64,000 nt of DNA from Phycisphaerales bacterium (GCA_016699835.1 CP064987.1:3286001-3350000); one strand, 5' to 3'. Shown: positions 41,938 to 51,125, numbered from the stretch's first letter. Notes: generated by a model not told the origin, from the sequence alone. Made by a program: numbers and translations.

Positions 41938-43411
41938 ACACTCATGGGAATCCGTGCGGCTCGGCGACCTGGTCGGCATCAAGCACGGCTGGCCATTCAA
42001 GAGCGACCTGTTCAGCGAGGATTTGACGGGCCGCCCGATCGTCGTCGCGGTCGGCAACTTTCAGTACACCGGCGGCTTCCGTTTCGACTCGACGAACGTG
42101 AAGGAATATCTGGGCGAGTACCCAGCCGACTACGACCTCTCGCCCGGCGACGTGTTGCTCGTGATGACGTGTCAGACATCGGGCGGCGAAATCCTCGGCA
42201 TCCCGGCCCGCGTTCCCAATGACGGACGCCGCTACTTGCACAACCAGCGCTTGGGCAAGGTTGTGGTCAAGCAGCCCAAGCGCGTCTCGCTGGACTATCT
42301 GTACTGGTTGTTCTTGTGGAAGGACTTCAACACGGAACTCGTCGCGTCGTCGAGCGGGACGAAGATCGTTCACACCGCGCCGACGCGCATCGAGGCGTTC
42401 CGGTTCGACCTCCCCCCTCTCTCCGAGCAACGCGCCATCGCGCGGGTGCTGGGGGGGCTGGATGACAAGATCGAGTTGAATCGGCGGATGAACCGGACGC
42501 TGGAGGACCTGGCGCGCGGGGTGTTCCGGTCGTGGTTCGTGGACTTTGACCCCGTGCTGCGGCCCGCCCCAGGCCCACCTTCGCGTCCACCTGCACCACC
42601 GCCTGTACCCCCCGCCCGCCGCGGCGGCCCCGCCTCCCCCGCGCCCCGCTCGGCCCCCGCGGCCCCCGCCCCCCCACACGCCCCCTGGCCCACACGCCTC
42701 ACCGATTCCCCCCTCGGCCCCATCCCCGAGGGGTGGAGGGTGGGGACGGTGGGCGAGATCGGCACCAACCCGCGCCGCGGCGTGCTGCCCTCCGAGGTGG
42801 ACGCGACGACGCCCTACATCGGACTGGAACACATGCCCCGGCGGTGCATCGCGCTTGACGATTGGGGCACGGCGGCGGACGTGTCGAGCGGCAAGTCCCG
42901 CTTCGCGCGCGGTGAAATCCTCTTCGGCAAGTTGCGCCCGTACTTCCACAAGGTCGGCGTGGCCCTGATCGACGGAGTGTGTTCGACGGACGTGATCGTC
43001 GCGGCTCCGAAGAAAGAGTGCTGGTTCGGCGTGCTGCTCGGCCACCTCTCGTCCGATGAGTTCATCGACTACGTGGACGGCGCATCGGGCGGCACACGGA
43101 TGCCCCGGACCAGTTGGGGCGACATGGCCCGCTATCAGATCGTGATCCCGCCGGAGCCGATCGCGGCTTCCTACTCGGTGTGGATGCGGCAGGTGGCCGA
43201 CATGCTGCGCATCCACGCGCACGAGTCACGCGCGCTCGCCGCGCTGCGCGATGCGATCCTGCCGCAACTGCTCTCGGGCGAGATTCGCTTGCGCGAGGCC
43301 GACCGGGCCGTGGATGCCGCGCTCCGATCCACCGGGACATCCACACCACCCGCCCGGCCCGCTCGCCCGGGCGCGGGGACGGTTCACGCGGGCGCGAAAG
43401 CGAGGGCCTGA
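41930..43411 (+). CDS. hsdS: Type I restriction specificity subunit HsdS
   Basis: 493 residues from GTG 41930, giving MGEHSWESVRLGDL, the usual first strand. Target-recognition domain 1 (~1-165) ends LPPLSEQRAIARVLGGLDDKIELNRRMNRTLEDLARGVFRSWFVDFDPV, the conserved central helix. A Pro-rich linker (~205-250; APPPVPPARRGG) precedes LTDSPLGPIPEGWRVGTVGEI, the start of recognition domain 2, and the C-terminal helix ALAALRDAILPQLLSGEIRL closes it. Both recognition domains look intact, so methylation specificity should be bipartite. The proline linker is longer and more extreme than usual. The stop is three bases before hsdR. Confidence 0.9.
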   Translation: MGEHSWESVRLGDLVGIKHGWPFKSDLFSEDLTGRPIVVAVGNFQYTGGFRFDSTNVKEYLGEYPADYDLSPGDVLLVMTCQTSGGEILGIPARVPNDGRRYLHNQRLGKVVVKQPKRVSLDYLYWLFLWKDFNTELVASSSGTKIVHTAPTRIEAFRFDLPPLSEQRAIARVLGGLDDKIELNRRMNRTLEDLARGVFRSWFVDFDPVLRPAPGPPSRPPAPPPVPPARRGGPASPAPRSAPAAPAPPHAPWPTRLTDSPLGPIPEGWRVGTVGEIGTNPRRGVLPSEVDATTPYIGLEHMPRRCIALDDWGTAADVSSGKSRFARGEILFGKLRPYFHKVGVALIDGVCSTDVIVAAPKKECWFGVLLGHLSSDEFIDYVDGASGGTRMPRTSWGDMARYQIVIPPEPIAASYSVWMRQVADMLRIHAHESRALAALRDAILPQLLSGEIRLREADRAVDAALRSTGTSTPPARPARPGAGTVHAGAKARA

Positions 43412-43414
43412 CGC

Positions 43415-46400
43415 ATGGGCTGGCACGGCTCCGAGTCCGAGTTCGAGTACACCACCATCGAGCGGCTCAAGTCGCTCGGGTATGTCTATGTCCACGGGTC
43501 GGAACTGCTGGCGATGCGGGGCGGCGATGAGGCCGAGGTGGTGCTCAAGGACCATCTGCGCGCGTTTTTGACGCGACGGTACGGGCGGACAGTCACCCGG
43601 CCCGATGGGCTGCCGGAGGCGGCCATCGAGCTCGCCATCGCCAAGTTCGCCCGGCCCGAGGGGGTGGACACGCTCCGCCGCAACGCTGGTCTGCACGCCA
43701 TGCTGCGCGGGGGCGTGGAGATCGCGGTCGAGGAGCCGGCGACGAGGACAACGCCCGCGAGCAAACGCATCGCGCACATCTACGCCGTGGACTGGGAGAC
43801 GCCGGAGCACAACGAGTTTTTGGTCGTGAACCAGTTGGCCGTGCGCGGGGTGCGCGAGGATGCGGGCATGGCCGGGGGGAACGACCGCCGGCCCGACATC
43901 ATCGTGTACGTGAACGGGCTGCCGCTGGTCCTGTTCGAGTTGAAGAACCCCTACGACGAGCACCCCACGGTGGCGGATGCGATCAACCAGATCGGCCACT
44001 ACCGCCACGAGATCCCGCAACTCTTTGACCACAACGCGCTTTGCATCGCCTCTGACGGCGTGACCACGCTGCACGGCATGTGGACCGCCAGCGCGGAGTG
44101 GTACGCGCCGTGGAAGAGCATTGATGGCACGAGCGTCGAGCGGGGAACGACCGGGAGTATGAAGACGCTGGTCGAGGGGCTGCTGCCCAAGGACCGGCTC
44201 TTGGCGTACATCCGCGACTTCATCGTGTTCGAGACCGTTGGAGCAGCCGGGGGCAAGATCATCAAGAAGGGCGGGAAGTACCACCAGTTCTTCGCGGTGC
44301 GGATCGGGGCGCGGAAGATCCTGGAGTCGGTCGCGAGCGCGAGCGCGGACAAGCGGCCCAGCGAAGCGAACAAAAGATTGGGCGTGATCTGGCACACCAC
44401 CGGCTCGGGCAAGTCGCTGTCGATGTGCTTCCTGGTGGGGATGCTGCGGCGGGAGCCGTCGCTGAACAACCCGACCTTCGTGATTCAGGTCGATCGGACG
44501 GACCTGGACCAGCAACTGCACGACCAGTTCGTCGCGGCGCGGTCGCTGGTGGGCGACGTCAAGCACGCCAAGAGCGTCGAGGATCTTCGCGGCCTTCTCC
44601 AAACGCAGGGCGGTGAGGTGATCTTCACCACGATCGAGAAGTTCGCGCTGCGGGAGGGCGAGGCCGAGCATCCGGTGCTCTCGACGCGAGACAACGTCAT
44701 CGTGATCGCCGATGAGGCGCACCGGAGCCAGTACGGGTTCACCAAGGGCTTTGCACGATGGCTCGGGGCAGCGCTCCCGAATGCCCGCCGGCTGGGGTTC
44801 ACCGGCACGCCCGTCTCCTTCAGCGGGGCCGACACCGTCGAGGTCTTCGGTGACCTGGTCCACGTCTACGACATCCGCCAGAGCCAGGATGACAAGGCGA
44901 CGGTGCCGATCTTCTACGAGCCGCGGCAGATCAAGCTCCATTTGAACAAGACGGATGTGGATGGGGCATTGGCGGAGATTGTCGAGGATGCGCCGATTGA
45001 CGAGCTCGAGAGAAAGAAGGGCCAATGGGCCGCGCTGGCCAAGGCGGCGGGCGCGAAGGAGCGGATCGACCAGTTCGCGGCGGATTTACTCGCGCACTTC
45101 AAGGACCGGACGGCCACGCTCAAGGGCAAGGCGATGGTCGTCTGCATGATCCGCGAGAACTGCGTACGGCTCTATGACGCACTGCGGGCATTGCCCGGAT
45201 GCCCCGAGATCAAGGTGGTGATGACCGGCGACCTGGGCAGGACCCCGAGGCGTGGAGCAAGGCCGGGCATCTGACTACCAAGCAGCAGCGCGAGGCGATC
45301 AAGAAGCGGATGATCGACGCGGACGATCCGCTGTCGATGGTGATCGTCTGCGACATGTGGCTCACGGGCACGGACATCCCATGTCTGCACACGCTGTATG
45401 TGGACAAGCCCATGAAGGGGCACACGATGATCCAGGCTATCTCGCGTGTGAACCGCGTGTTTAGCGACAAGCCGCACGGGCTGATCGTGGACTACATCGG
45501 CATCGGCGATGAGCTGCGGGCAGCGACCGCGAAGTATGCTGGAGGGGGGGCAGCGGGTGGAGAGGATCACGGGAAGCCCGCGGGCGGGCTGGATGAAGAC
45601 GCCCGGCCGCTGTTCGTGGCGGCGCTGGCCGAGGTGCGGTCGTTCCTGCCCGAAGGTGCGGGGGGCGTGAACTACGGCGACTGGCGGCGGCTCTCGCCGA
45701 TCGCGCTGGAGGACCGCTACGCGGCGGTTTATGGGCATCTGACCAGCGACGATGACCTGCGGGACCACTTCTTGGACGCTGAGCTGAGGCTCACGAGCGC
45801 GTTCCTGCTCGTCAAACACCTGGATGACTGCCGCGCCAGCGCCGACGAGGTGATCTTCTGTCAGCGAGTGCGCAAGCAACTCCTCAAGACGATCCGCGGG
45901 CGTGGACCAACCAGAGACATCGAGAAGGCGGTGCGGGACCTGGTGGATGACACCGTCGAGAGCGAGGGCGTCGTTGACATCTTCAAGGCCGCGGGGATCA
46001 CGCGAGCCGACATCTCGATCCTCGACGACAACTTCCTTCAGACGTTCAAGGATCGGCCGCTGCCGGACCTTCGGCTCAAGTTGCTCGAGAAACTGCTCGC
46101 CGACGAGATCCACATGCGGGCGAAGAAGAACCTGGCCAAAGCGAAGACGTTCCGTGAACTGCTCGAAGCGACCCTCCAGAAGTACCACAACCGGCTCATC
46201 GACGCGGCGGCGGTGATCCGCGCCATGATCGAGATCAAGAAGGACATGGAGGCCTCGGATCAGCGGGCCGGGCAGTTGGGCTTGGCGGAGGATGAGCTCG
46301 CCTTCTACGACGCCGTCGCCATCAACTACGAGAATGTCTACGGCGTGGACTTCCTGAAGGGCTTGATCCACGACGTTGTGCAGAGCATCAAGCGAAACCT

Positions 46401-46572
46401 GAAGGTGGATTGGACCGAGCCGCATCGGGAGGACGTGAAGGCCGCAGTGAGAGCGGCGGTGCGGCGTGTTCTGACGAAGCAGGGCGTGAAGGCTGAGGAC
46501 TTTGATCGGCTGATGCCCGTGCTGATGGCACAGGCGGAGGCGTTGTACGCGGAGTGGCCGATCGCGGCCTGA
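43415..46572 (+). pseudogene. hsdR: hsdR, restriction subunit, broken by a frameshift near 45238
   Basis: Restriction endonuclease/translocase of the type I system. Frame one (43415..45274) encodes the nuclease domain (RRPDIIVYVNGLPLVLFELKN, the D...ExK core ~155-175), Walker A IWHTTGSGKSLS (~325) and DEAD-type IADEAHRSQYGF with FTGTPVSF (~430-465). It ends shortly after VVMTGDLG. The helicase C-domain continues in a second frame from about 45238: QDPEAWSKAGHLTTKQQREAIKKRM ... CDMWLTGTDIPCLHTLYVDKPMKGH. The whole region equals ~1,052 codons, normal for HsdR. One missing base (or two extra) in CTGGGCAGGACCCC explains it; no canonical slippery heptamer is seen. Either restriction is lost or this is a sequence error. 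Confidence 0.9.
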
Positions 46573-46599
46573 GGAGTGATTTGTGAACGGACGCCAGAC

Positions 46600-46962
46600 A
46601 TGAGCAAGAAACAACCAGCCTTCGGCGAGCTCATCCGCGAGAAGCGGCTCGCCAAGGGTCACAGCCTGCGGAAGTTCGCGGAGCTCATCGACGTGAGTCC
46701 AACCTATCTCTCGCTCGTCGAGCAGGGAAAGGTTGAGCGCCCGCCGACAGTGGAGCGGGTCCGTCGCATGGCGGAAGTCCTGGGCGAAAAGGCCGACGAA
46801 CTGATCTCATTGGCCGGGCGCATGCCGGAAGACCTGCCGGGGATTATTCAGAACGAACCGACTGAGATGCCCGAGTTGCTCCGCGCTGCCAAGGGGCTCA
46901 CCGCCGATCAGCTCAAGGCGCTCGCTGAGCATGCAAAGAGGCTTCAGAAGGAGGGGCAGTGA
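46600..46962 (+). CDS. XRE-family transcriptional regulator
   Basis: 120 residues. HTH_XRE fold GELIREKRLAKGHSLRKFAELIDVSPTYLSLVEQGKVERPPTVERVRRMAEVLG (8-61) followed by a helical tail. ATG 46600 is chosen over a GTG eight codons earlier because the fold then starts normally. Cotranscribed with the ImmA/IrrE-like protease (TGATG overlap). In such pairs the protease inactivates the repressor under stress. A GTGAAC half-site (46583..46588) lies just before this gene. It is the best candidate to bind the shared GTTCACnGAAC palindrome. Confidence 0.85.
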   Translation: MSKKQPAFGELIREKRLAKGHSLRKFAELIDVSPTYLSLVEQGKVERPPTVERVRRMAEVLGEKADELISLAGRMPEDLPGIIQNEPTEMPELLRAAKGLTADQLKALAEHAKRLQKEGQ

Positions 46963-47669
46963 TGGCAAAGCCGCCCGCCAAAGCTGAGCGTGTACCCTGG
47001 TTGAGCGACGGCAGCATCGAGGCTGAGGCCGAGACGCTTTTCGGGCTGTGGCAGAAGGAACACGGCGAGGTCTCTGAACCCCCGGTACCCGTCGATGAAA
47101 TGATCGAGCTGCAGCTCAAGCTGCGATACGAGATGGATGACCTTCAGAAGCGTTTCGGTCACGCGGATGTGCTGGGTGCGATCTGGTTTAAGGAACAGCT
47201 CATCCGAGTTGACCGGAGCCTTGATCCGGTCGAGCACCCGCGCATGCTCGGACGCTACCGGTTCACGCTCGCACATGAGATTGGTCACTGGCAGCTTCAC
47301 CGGAAAGTCTTTCTCCGCGACGAGACCCAGATGTCCTTGACGGCCATATCGGATGCGCCCGCATTTGTGTGCCGCTCGACCGACCAAGCGCGTGAAGAAG
47401 TACAGGCAAATATGTTCGCCGCGTTCCTGCTCATGCCGCGTGACCTGATTCGCCGGGCGTGGATCAAATGGAGAGGTACTGACGACGTGGTGTGTGTGCT
47501 TGACCGCTTCGCGCCCACTTCAAGCGGACATGTGAAGGCACAGCAGGACGCTGCGATGCAGCGTTTCTCGAAACCGTTCGCTGAGCAGTTCCATGTGTCT
47601 GCAGAGGCCATGAGCTACCGCCTGGAGGCGCTTGGGCTGCTCACTCGTGATCGATCCTTGTTTGGTTGA
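46962..47669 (+). CDS. ImmA/IrrE-type metallopeptidase
   Basis: 235 residues. Zinc protease motif HEIGH (~104-108) in FTLAHEIGHWQLHRK, with a downstream EEVQANMFAAFLLMPRDLIRRAW carrying the third Glu ligand (ExxxN type). AGGAGGGG precedes the ATG by five bases; a GTG one codon earlier is possible. Pairs with the XRE repressor as in ICEBs1 ImmA/ImmR, so it probably cleaves that repressor on DNA damage or another trigger and derepresses the restriction system and the unknown operon. Confidence 0.88.
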   Translation: MAKPPAKAERVPWLSDGSIEAEAETLFGLWQKEHGEVSEPPVPVDEMIELQLKLRYEMDDLQKRFGHADVLGAIWFKEQLIRVDRSLDPVEHPRMLGRYRFTLAHEIGHWQLHRKVFLRDETQMSLTAISDAPAFVCRSTDQAREEVQANMFAAFLLMPRDLIRRAWIKWRGTDDVVCVLDRFAPTSSGHVKAQQDAAMQRFSKPFAEQFHVSAEAMSYRLEALGLLTRDRSLFG

Positions 47670-47702
47670 ACCCCCAGTGTTCTTGTGCGCAGTGCGTTTA
47701 CT

Positions 47703-47719
47703 GTTCACGGAACATGGAC
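47703..47719 (+). promoter_or_regulatory. Second copy of shared operator
   Basis: GTTCACGGAACATGGAC, 16 of 17 bases identical to 39587..39603 upstream of hsdM; palindromic core GTTC-ACG-GAAC. It lies 16 bases before the start codon of the unknown two-gene operon. Confidence 0.6.
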
Positions 47720-47735
47720 AATTGGAGGCCCTGAA

Positions 47736-48911
47736 ATGGCCAAAGACTTTGATCCGCGTCGCATCCTCCGCAAGATTTCCAACTCGCTCACCCGCGTGTG
47801 CTTCGAACGCGCCGGCGTGGTCGAAGGCATCCCTTGGGATGACCTGGGCGAGACCCAGGTCGAGCCCATCTTCGCCGCGTGGCAGAAGATGCCCGACGAC
47901 AAGCGCCGGCTCATCCAGCTCGTGCTCCAGGACATCAACGAACTGGCGGACGAGCGCGGCGTGAAGGTGCTGGTTGAAGAGATCCAACGCGTCGCGCCCG
48001 ATCGCCTCGCCGAGTTCGAGGCGATCGTCGGTCAGGCCGACCGCGCGATGTGGACGTACCTCAACGTCAGGATGGCGTTCGTCGTCGCCGCCTACTTCGC
48101 ACGGGCGGAGGCCCTCTCCACGGGCCGCTACTGGATCACGCGGAACAGCCTACCGAAGGAGGCGATCGCGGTGGATGATTCCCACAAGGCGGCGCTGAAG
48201 GCGGCGCTGGCGGAGTTCTACTGGGATCGCCAGCTGCGCGGCAGGATCTGCGAGATCGAGCACTACACGAGGATCGGCGGCAGCGAGTACTTCTTTGCCT
48301 ATCTCGATGACTACCCCGATGACCCGGTGGTCTTCGACGACACCGGGCATCTCGTGCGGAGCAAAGAGCGGCGCGTGTTCGACAACGTCTTCGTGTTCAA
48401 CCCCAGCGATGGGACGCTCGATGTGTACGCCAAGGGCGGGAAGAAGGTGTACGAGCCCCTCCAGCAGAGGTTCTGCAAAGCCGTGCTTGGCGTTGACATC
48501 GGGCCCGGGGACCCAAAGCGCCCCGCGTACGCCCTTGATCACCTGCTCAAGCCGGACAGGAGGCTGCCCACCGATCCCAAGGATCGCATCGTCGCGGTTA
48601 CGATCACCCGCGTGCGGATGGAGCCGATCGACCGCCCCGGCGAGTACATCGAGCTTGGGCTCAACCCCGAGCGAGGCATTCACCGGATCGATCAGGCGAT
48701 TGCCGAGTACTTGAACACCCAGCGGCTGACGCCCGACCGGCTGCGCGTGAAGCAGATGTCCTTCGAGTTGCGCTTCTCAGCGGACGCGCGCCCCCGCCCG
48801 CTCAGGTTTAGCGTCAGCTGCCCCAACTCCTGCGACCTCAAGAGCAAGCCGGACGAGCTGCGCGCGATCGGCGAGCGGTGCCTGCGGCTGTGGGAGGTGA
48901 CCCATGGGTGA
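47736..48911 (+). CDS. Unknown protein A of the operator-linked pair
   Basis: 391 residues, ATG after TTGGAGG. I recognise no family. The N-terminal ~110 residues are helical (MAKDFDPRRILRKISNSLTRVCFERAGVVEGIPWDDL). A middle segment YFFAYLDDYPDDPVVFDDTGHLVRSKERRVFDNVFVFNPSDGTLDVYAKGGKKV looks beta-rich. The end (MSFELRFSADARPRPLRFSVSCPNSCDLKSKPDELRAIGERCLRLWEVTHG) is again mixed and has a CPNSC pair. No transmembrane or signal segments. The stop overlaps the next start by eight bases, so both products are made together. The shared operator with hsdM and the position between restriction and replication modules suggest a role in element defence or immunity. Confidence 0.7.
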   Translation: MAKDFDPRRILRKISNSLTRVCFERAGVVEGIPWDDLGETQVEPIFAAWQKMPDDKRRLIQLVLQDINELADERGVKVLVEEIQRVAPDRLAEFEAIVGQADRAMWTYLNVRMAFVVAAYFARAEALSTGRYWITRNSLPKEAIAVDDSHKAALKAALAEFYWDRQLRGRICEIEHYTRIGGSEYFFAYLDDYPDDPVVFDDTGHLVRSKERRVFDNVFVFNPSDGTLDVYAKGGKKVYEPLQQRFCKAVLGVDIGPGDPKRPAYALDHLLKPDRRLPTDPKDRIVAVTITRVRMEPIDRPGEYIELGLNPERGIHRIDQAIAEYLNTQRLTPDRLRVKQMSFELRFSADARPRPLRFSVSCPNSCDLKSKPDELRAIGERCLRLWEVTHG

Positions 48912-49854
48912 TTCTCTCTGCCGCCTGTGGGCATGCTTCGACAGCACTGAGCCGCTCTTTTCAGCCCGTGAGGTGGCATCATGGCCGGACGGGCAAGCCC
49001 GGTGGCTCCAAGAGCGTGGGGTGCTCTGCGCCACGACGTCCGCCTCGCGCGTGGGCTGTCCGTGCTGCGAATCGGAGCATGTCGAGGAGGTGCTCGAGGT
49101 TCCCGACGCCGACCCGCCTCGGTTCTTCATTGCGTGCCCGGAGTCGGTCACGGTCGAGGTCGATCCTGACGCCCTGCGGCAATGGACGATTGACGGAGAC
49201 GCTGTCGCTTCGCTCATCGCGGCGGCGCTTGGTCTTCAGGGACGCCCCACTCCGATCGAATCTGGCCGTGTGTGGCGACTCGGCACAACCCGATGGCAGC
49301 AGACTTCCCGTGAGGTGCTGCTGGCCCGGGGGCTCGGTGCCGAGGATGCTGCCCGCATCGCAGCCCACGCGGGTCAGGCAGGTCGGCCCATTGTGCTGGT
49401 CAGCGGCCTGGAACCCCCATCCCACGTCTGGCCAGGCCGGCCGCCAGCATGTGTCGCACTGTCGCGGGTGATGTCGCAGGATGCGACAGGGCTGCATGCG
49501 GATGTCGTCCTGCTTCACGACCTGGTTCAGAAGGCTGACGAGCTTCAGGCGCAGGTGGAGCTCTTGCCTCTGGATGCGGCCGGCAAAAGGCGTGTCCTGC
49601 GCCGGCAGGCCCAGGCTGCGGCAGCATCACACCAGCAGGACGAGGTACTGGTCGGCGCGTACCAGGCATGCCTCTCGTACCGCGAGGCAGCCAAGGTGCT
49701 CTCGGCGCGCCTGAAGACCAAGATCACCAAGGACAAGGTCAAGCGCGCCGTGGACCGCGCGGGCGGCCCAGCCGTCGTGATCAACGGAGCCAACAGCAAC
49801 TCGGTGGTGCGGACTGTCGCGTCGCACCGACGCGACAAAGGTGGGAGATTCTGA
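48904..49854 (+). CDS. Unknown protein B of the operator-linked pair
   Basis: 316 residues. A zinc-binding CPCC knuckle (VGCPCCESEHVEEV, ~50-63) with another Cys in FFIACPES (~80) hints at a small metal site. The middle (RVWRLGTTRWQQTSREVLLARGLGAEDAARIAAHAGQAGRPIVLVSGLEPP) resembles an alpha/beta domain. The C-terminal ~70 residues read like HTH or coiled regions (LVGAYQACLSYREAAKVLSARLKTKITKDKVKRAVDRAGGP). No nuclease motif is apparent. Starts eight bases before protein A ends. Together they form an unassigned two-gene system. Confidence 0.7.
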   Translation: MGDSLCRLWACFDSTEPLFSAREVASWPDGQARWLQERGVLCATTSASRVGCPCCESEHVEEVLEVPDADPPRFFIACPESVTVEVDPDALRQWTIDGDAVASLIAAALGLQGRPTPIESGRVWRLGTTRWQQTSREVLLARGLGAEDAARIAAHAGQAGRPIVLVSGLEPPSHVWPGRPPACVALSRVMSQDATGLHADVVLLHDLVQKADELQAQVELLPLDAAGKRRVLRRQAQAAAASHQQDEVLVGAYQACLSYREAAKVLSARLKTKITKDKVKRAVDRAGGPAVVINGANSNSVVRTVASHRRDKGGRF

Positions 49855-50069
49855 AAATCGTGCAGGTGCCGTGAAAACAGGCCTCTGCGCGTTGTTCGAC
49901 ATCGATGGCGTAGGTCGCGGGGCGTTCAGAACCGCGACACCGGCCGGTGGGTCCGAGGGCCACGAGGGCCATAACCCGCCGGTCGCTACAAGCTCGTGAA
50001 TGTCTGCGGCGTGCGCCGCGACGCGAGATTGGCACGGACGGGTGATGGCTCCGGCCCCGGAGGTCACCC

Positions 50070-50648
50070 GTGACCAACGGCGCATCACTGAACGACCAAT
50101 ACATCCGCACACTCATCCTGATCAAGGCCCGCAGCCTGATGAAGTCCCCGGCCTTCCGGGGCGTCGAACGCGACGACGTTCTGCGGGACCTGACGCTCAT
50201 CCTCGCCAAGCGGCTCGGCCAGTTCGATCCCGAGCGGGCCCAGCTTCGCACGTTCGTGTCCCGCGTTCTGGACTCAGCCGCGATCACCCTGCTTCGGGCT
50301 CGCCAGCGTGAGAAGCGCTCCGGCGACCACGGCATGGCATCCATCGAGAGGCTCCGGGAGAGCCAGACCACGGATCCGGTCACCGGCTCGGCAGCGGTCG
50401 GGGAGGCCGATGGGGCTCGCCGCCTTGGGCGTGAGGTCCGCTCCCCCATCGATGAGTTCCATCTCAATGACTCGATCCGCGAAATCGTGGCGGCGCTGCC
50501 CCCCGATCTCGCCGACTTGTGCCGTGCGCTGCAGGAAGACTCCGCAGTGTCGACCGCTCGCGGCCTGGGCATTTCCCGTCGCCAGCTGCGCAATCGCCTC
50601 GCCGAGCTCCGCGTGCGGTTTGCCGCCGCGGGCTTCAAGCCAATGTGA
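50070..50648 (+). CDS. Sigma-70-like regulator of the element
   Basis: 192 residues, GTG start with GGAGGTCACCC upstream. Domain layout resembles small (ECF-type) sigma factors: a region-2-like helical bundle (RDDVLRDLTLILAKRLGQFDPERAQLRTFVSRVLDSAAITLLRARQREKR, ~32-82), a linker, and a region-4-like HTH (IREIVAALPPDLADLCRALQEDSAVSTARGLGISRRQLRNRLAELRVRF, ~138-186). The -10-recognition helix is present only in outline, so it could be a divergent sigma factor or a regulator of that fold. Bipartite motif copy 2 begins five bases after its stop, upstream of the replication block it may control. Confidence 0.65.
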   Translation: MTNGASLNDQYIRTLILIKARSLMKSPAFRGVERDDVLRDLTLILAKRLGQFDPERAQLRTFVSRVLDSAAITLLRARQREKRSGDHGMASIERLRESQTTDPVTGSAAVGEADGARRLGREVRSPIDEFHLNDSIREIVAALPPDLADLCRALQEDSAVSTARGLGISRRQLRNRLAELRVRFAAAGFKPM

Positions 50649-50653
50649 CCAAA

Positions 50654-50693
50654 GCGGACAGCGGCCCTGCGGACGGCGTATGTAGCCGGGGAG
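50654..50693 (+). promoter_or_regulatory. Bipartite 40-base motif, copy 2
   Basis: GCGGACAGC, twelve variable bases, then GGCGTATGTAGCCGGGGAG, identical blocks and spacing to 36501..36540. It lies 31 bases before the first gene of the replication block and directly after the sigma-like gene. Confidence 0.6.
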
Positions 50694-50724
50694 CAGCACC
50701 CCAGTTTGCAGCGAGGAGTTCACC

Positions 50725-51027
50725 ATGACCACCGGCGTGTACCGCTTTACCTTCGACAAGGACATTGCCCTCACCGACGCGGAAGCAACGCTGCACCTGG
50801 CGATGATCGCCGCCGAGGGGCTCTTCGGCAATGCCATCGTCCGAATGGACGTCAGCTTCGCGGCGGACCAGGCGGGTCGAAGCCTGAGCGTCGACGGCAC
50901 AACGCCGGTGGGCGCAGCGGTCGTCCGAATGTTCACCTCGCTGATGCTCCGCGAGTTCGGCGAGGACGCCTTCACCGTCCGACGCGTGAAGGCGTCCTCG
51001 GCCGAGCCCACGGCGGCCGCCGCGTGA
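50725..51027 (+). CDS. Small protein opening the replication block
   Basis: 100 residues (MTTGVYRFTFDKDIALTDAEATLHLAMIAAEGLFG ...), ATG preceded by CGAGGAG. Beta-alpha pattern with no known family motif. It is the first gene after bipartite motif copy 2 and so would be the first product of that transcript. Function unknown. Confidence 0.65.
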   Translation: MTTGVYRFTFDKDIALTDAEATLHLAMIAAEGLFGNAIVRMDVSFAADQAGRSLSVDGTTPVGAAVVRMFTSLMLREFGEDAFTVRRVKASSAEPTAAAA

Positions 51028-51125
51028 TCACACCACTTCCGCTCGTCCGCCTCGGCCAAGGCGCATTCACCCGCGACATCTGGCCTGAGGACATCGATCC
51101 CACTTTCTGCAATCACGGAGATTCC

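Noticed and set aside
41333..41941. Minus-strand reading frames through the 21-base repeat arrays
   Set aside because: A 21-base period keeps all frames open, so length is not evidence of coding; there is no ribosome site, and the plus-strand frame has overlaps with both hsd genes.
45225..45245. Programmed -1 frameshifting in hsdR
   Set aside because: No X XXY YYZ slippery heptamer or evident downstream pseudoknot, and type I HsdR is not known to use frameshifting; mutation or sequence error is more likely.
49950..49995. Possible copy of the tRNA-fMet anticodon/variable-loop sequence (CATAACCCG..GGTCG), which might mark the other element end
   Set aside because: Only about 14 scattered matches, no cloverleaf, and clearly phage genes continue on both sides; chance similarity is likely.
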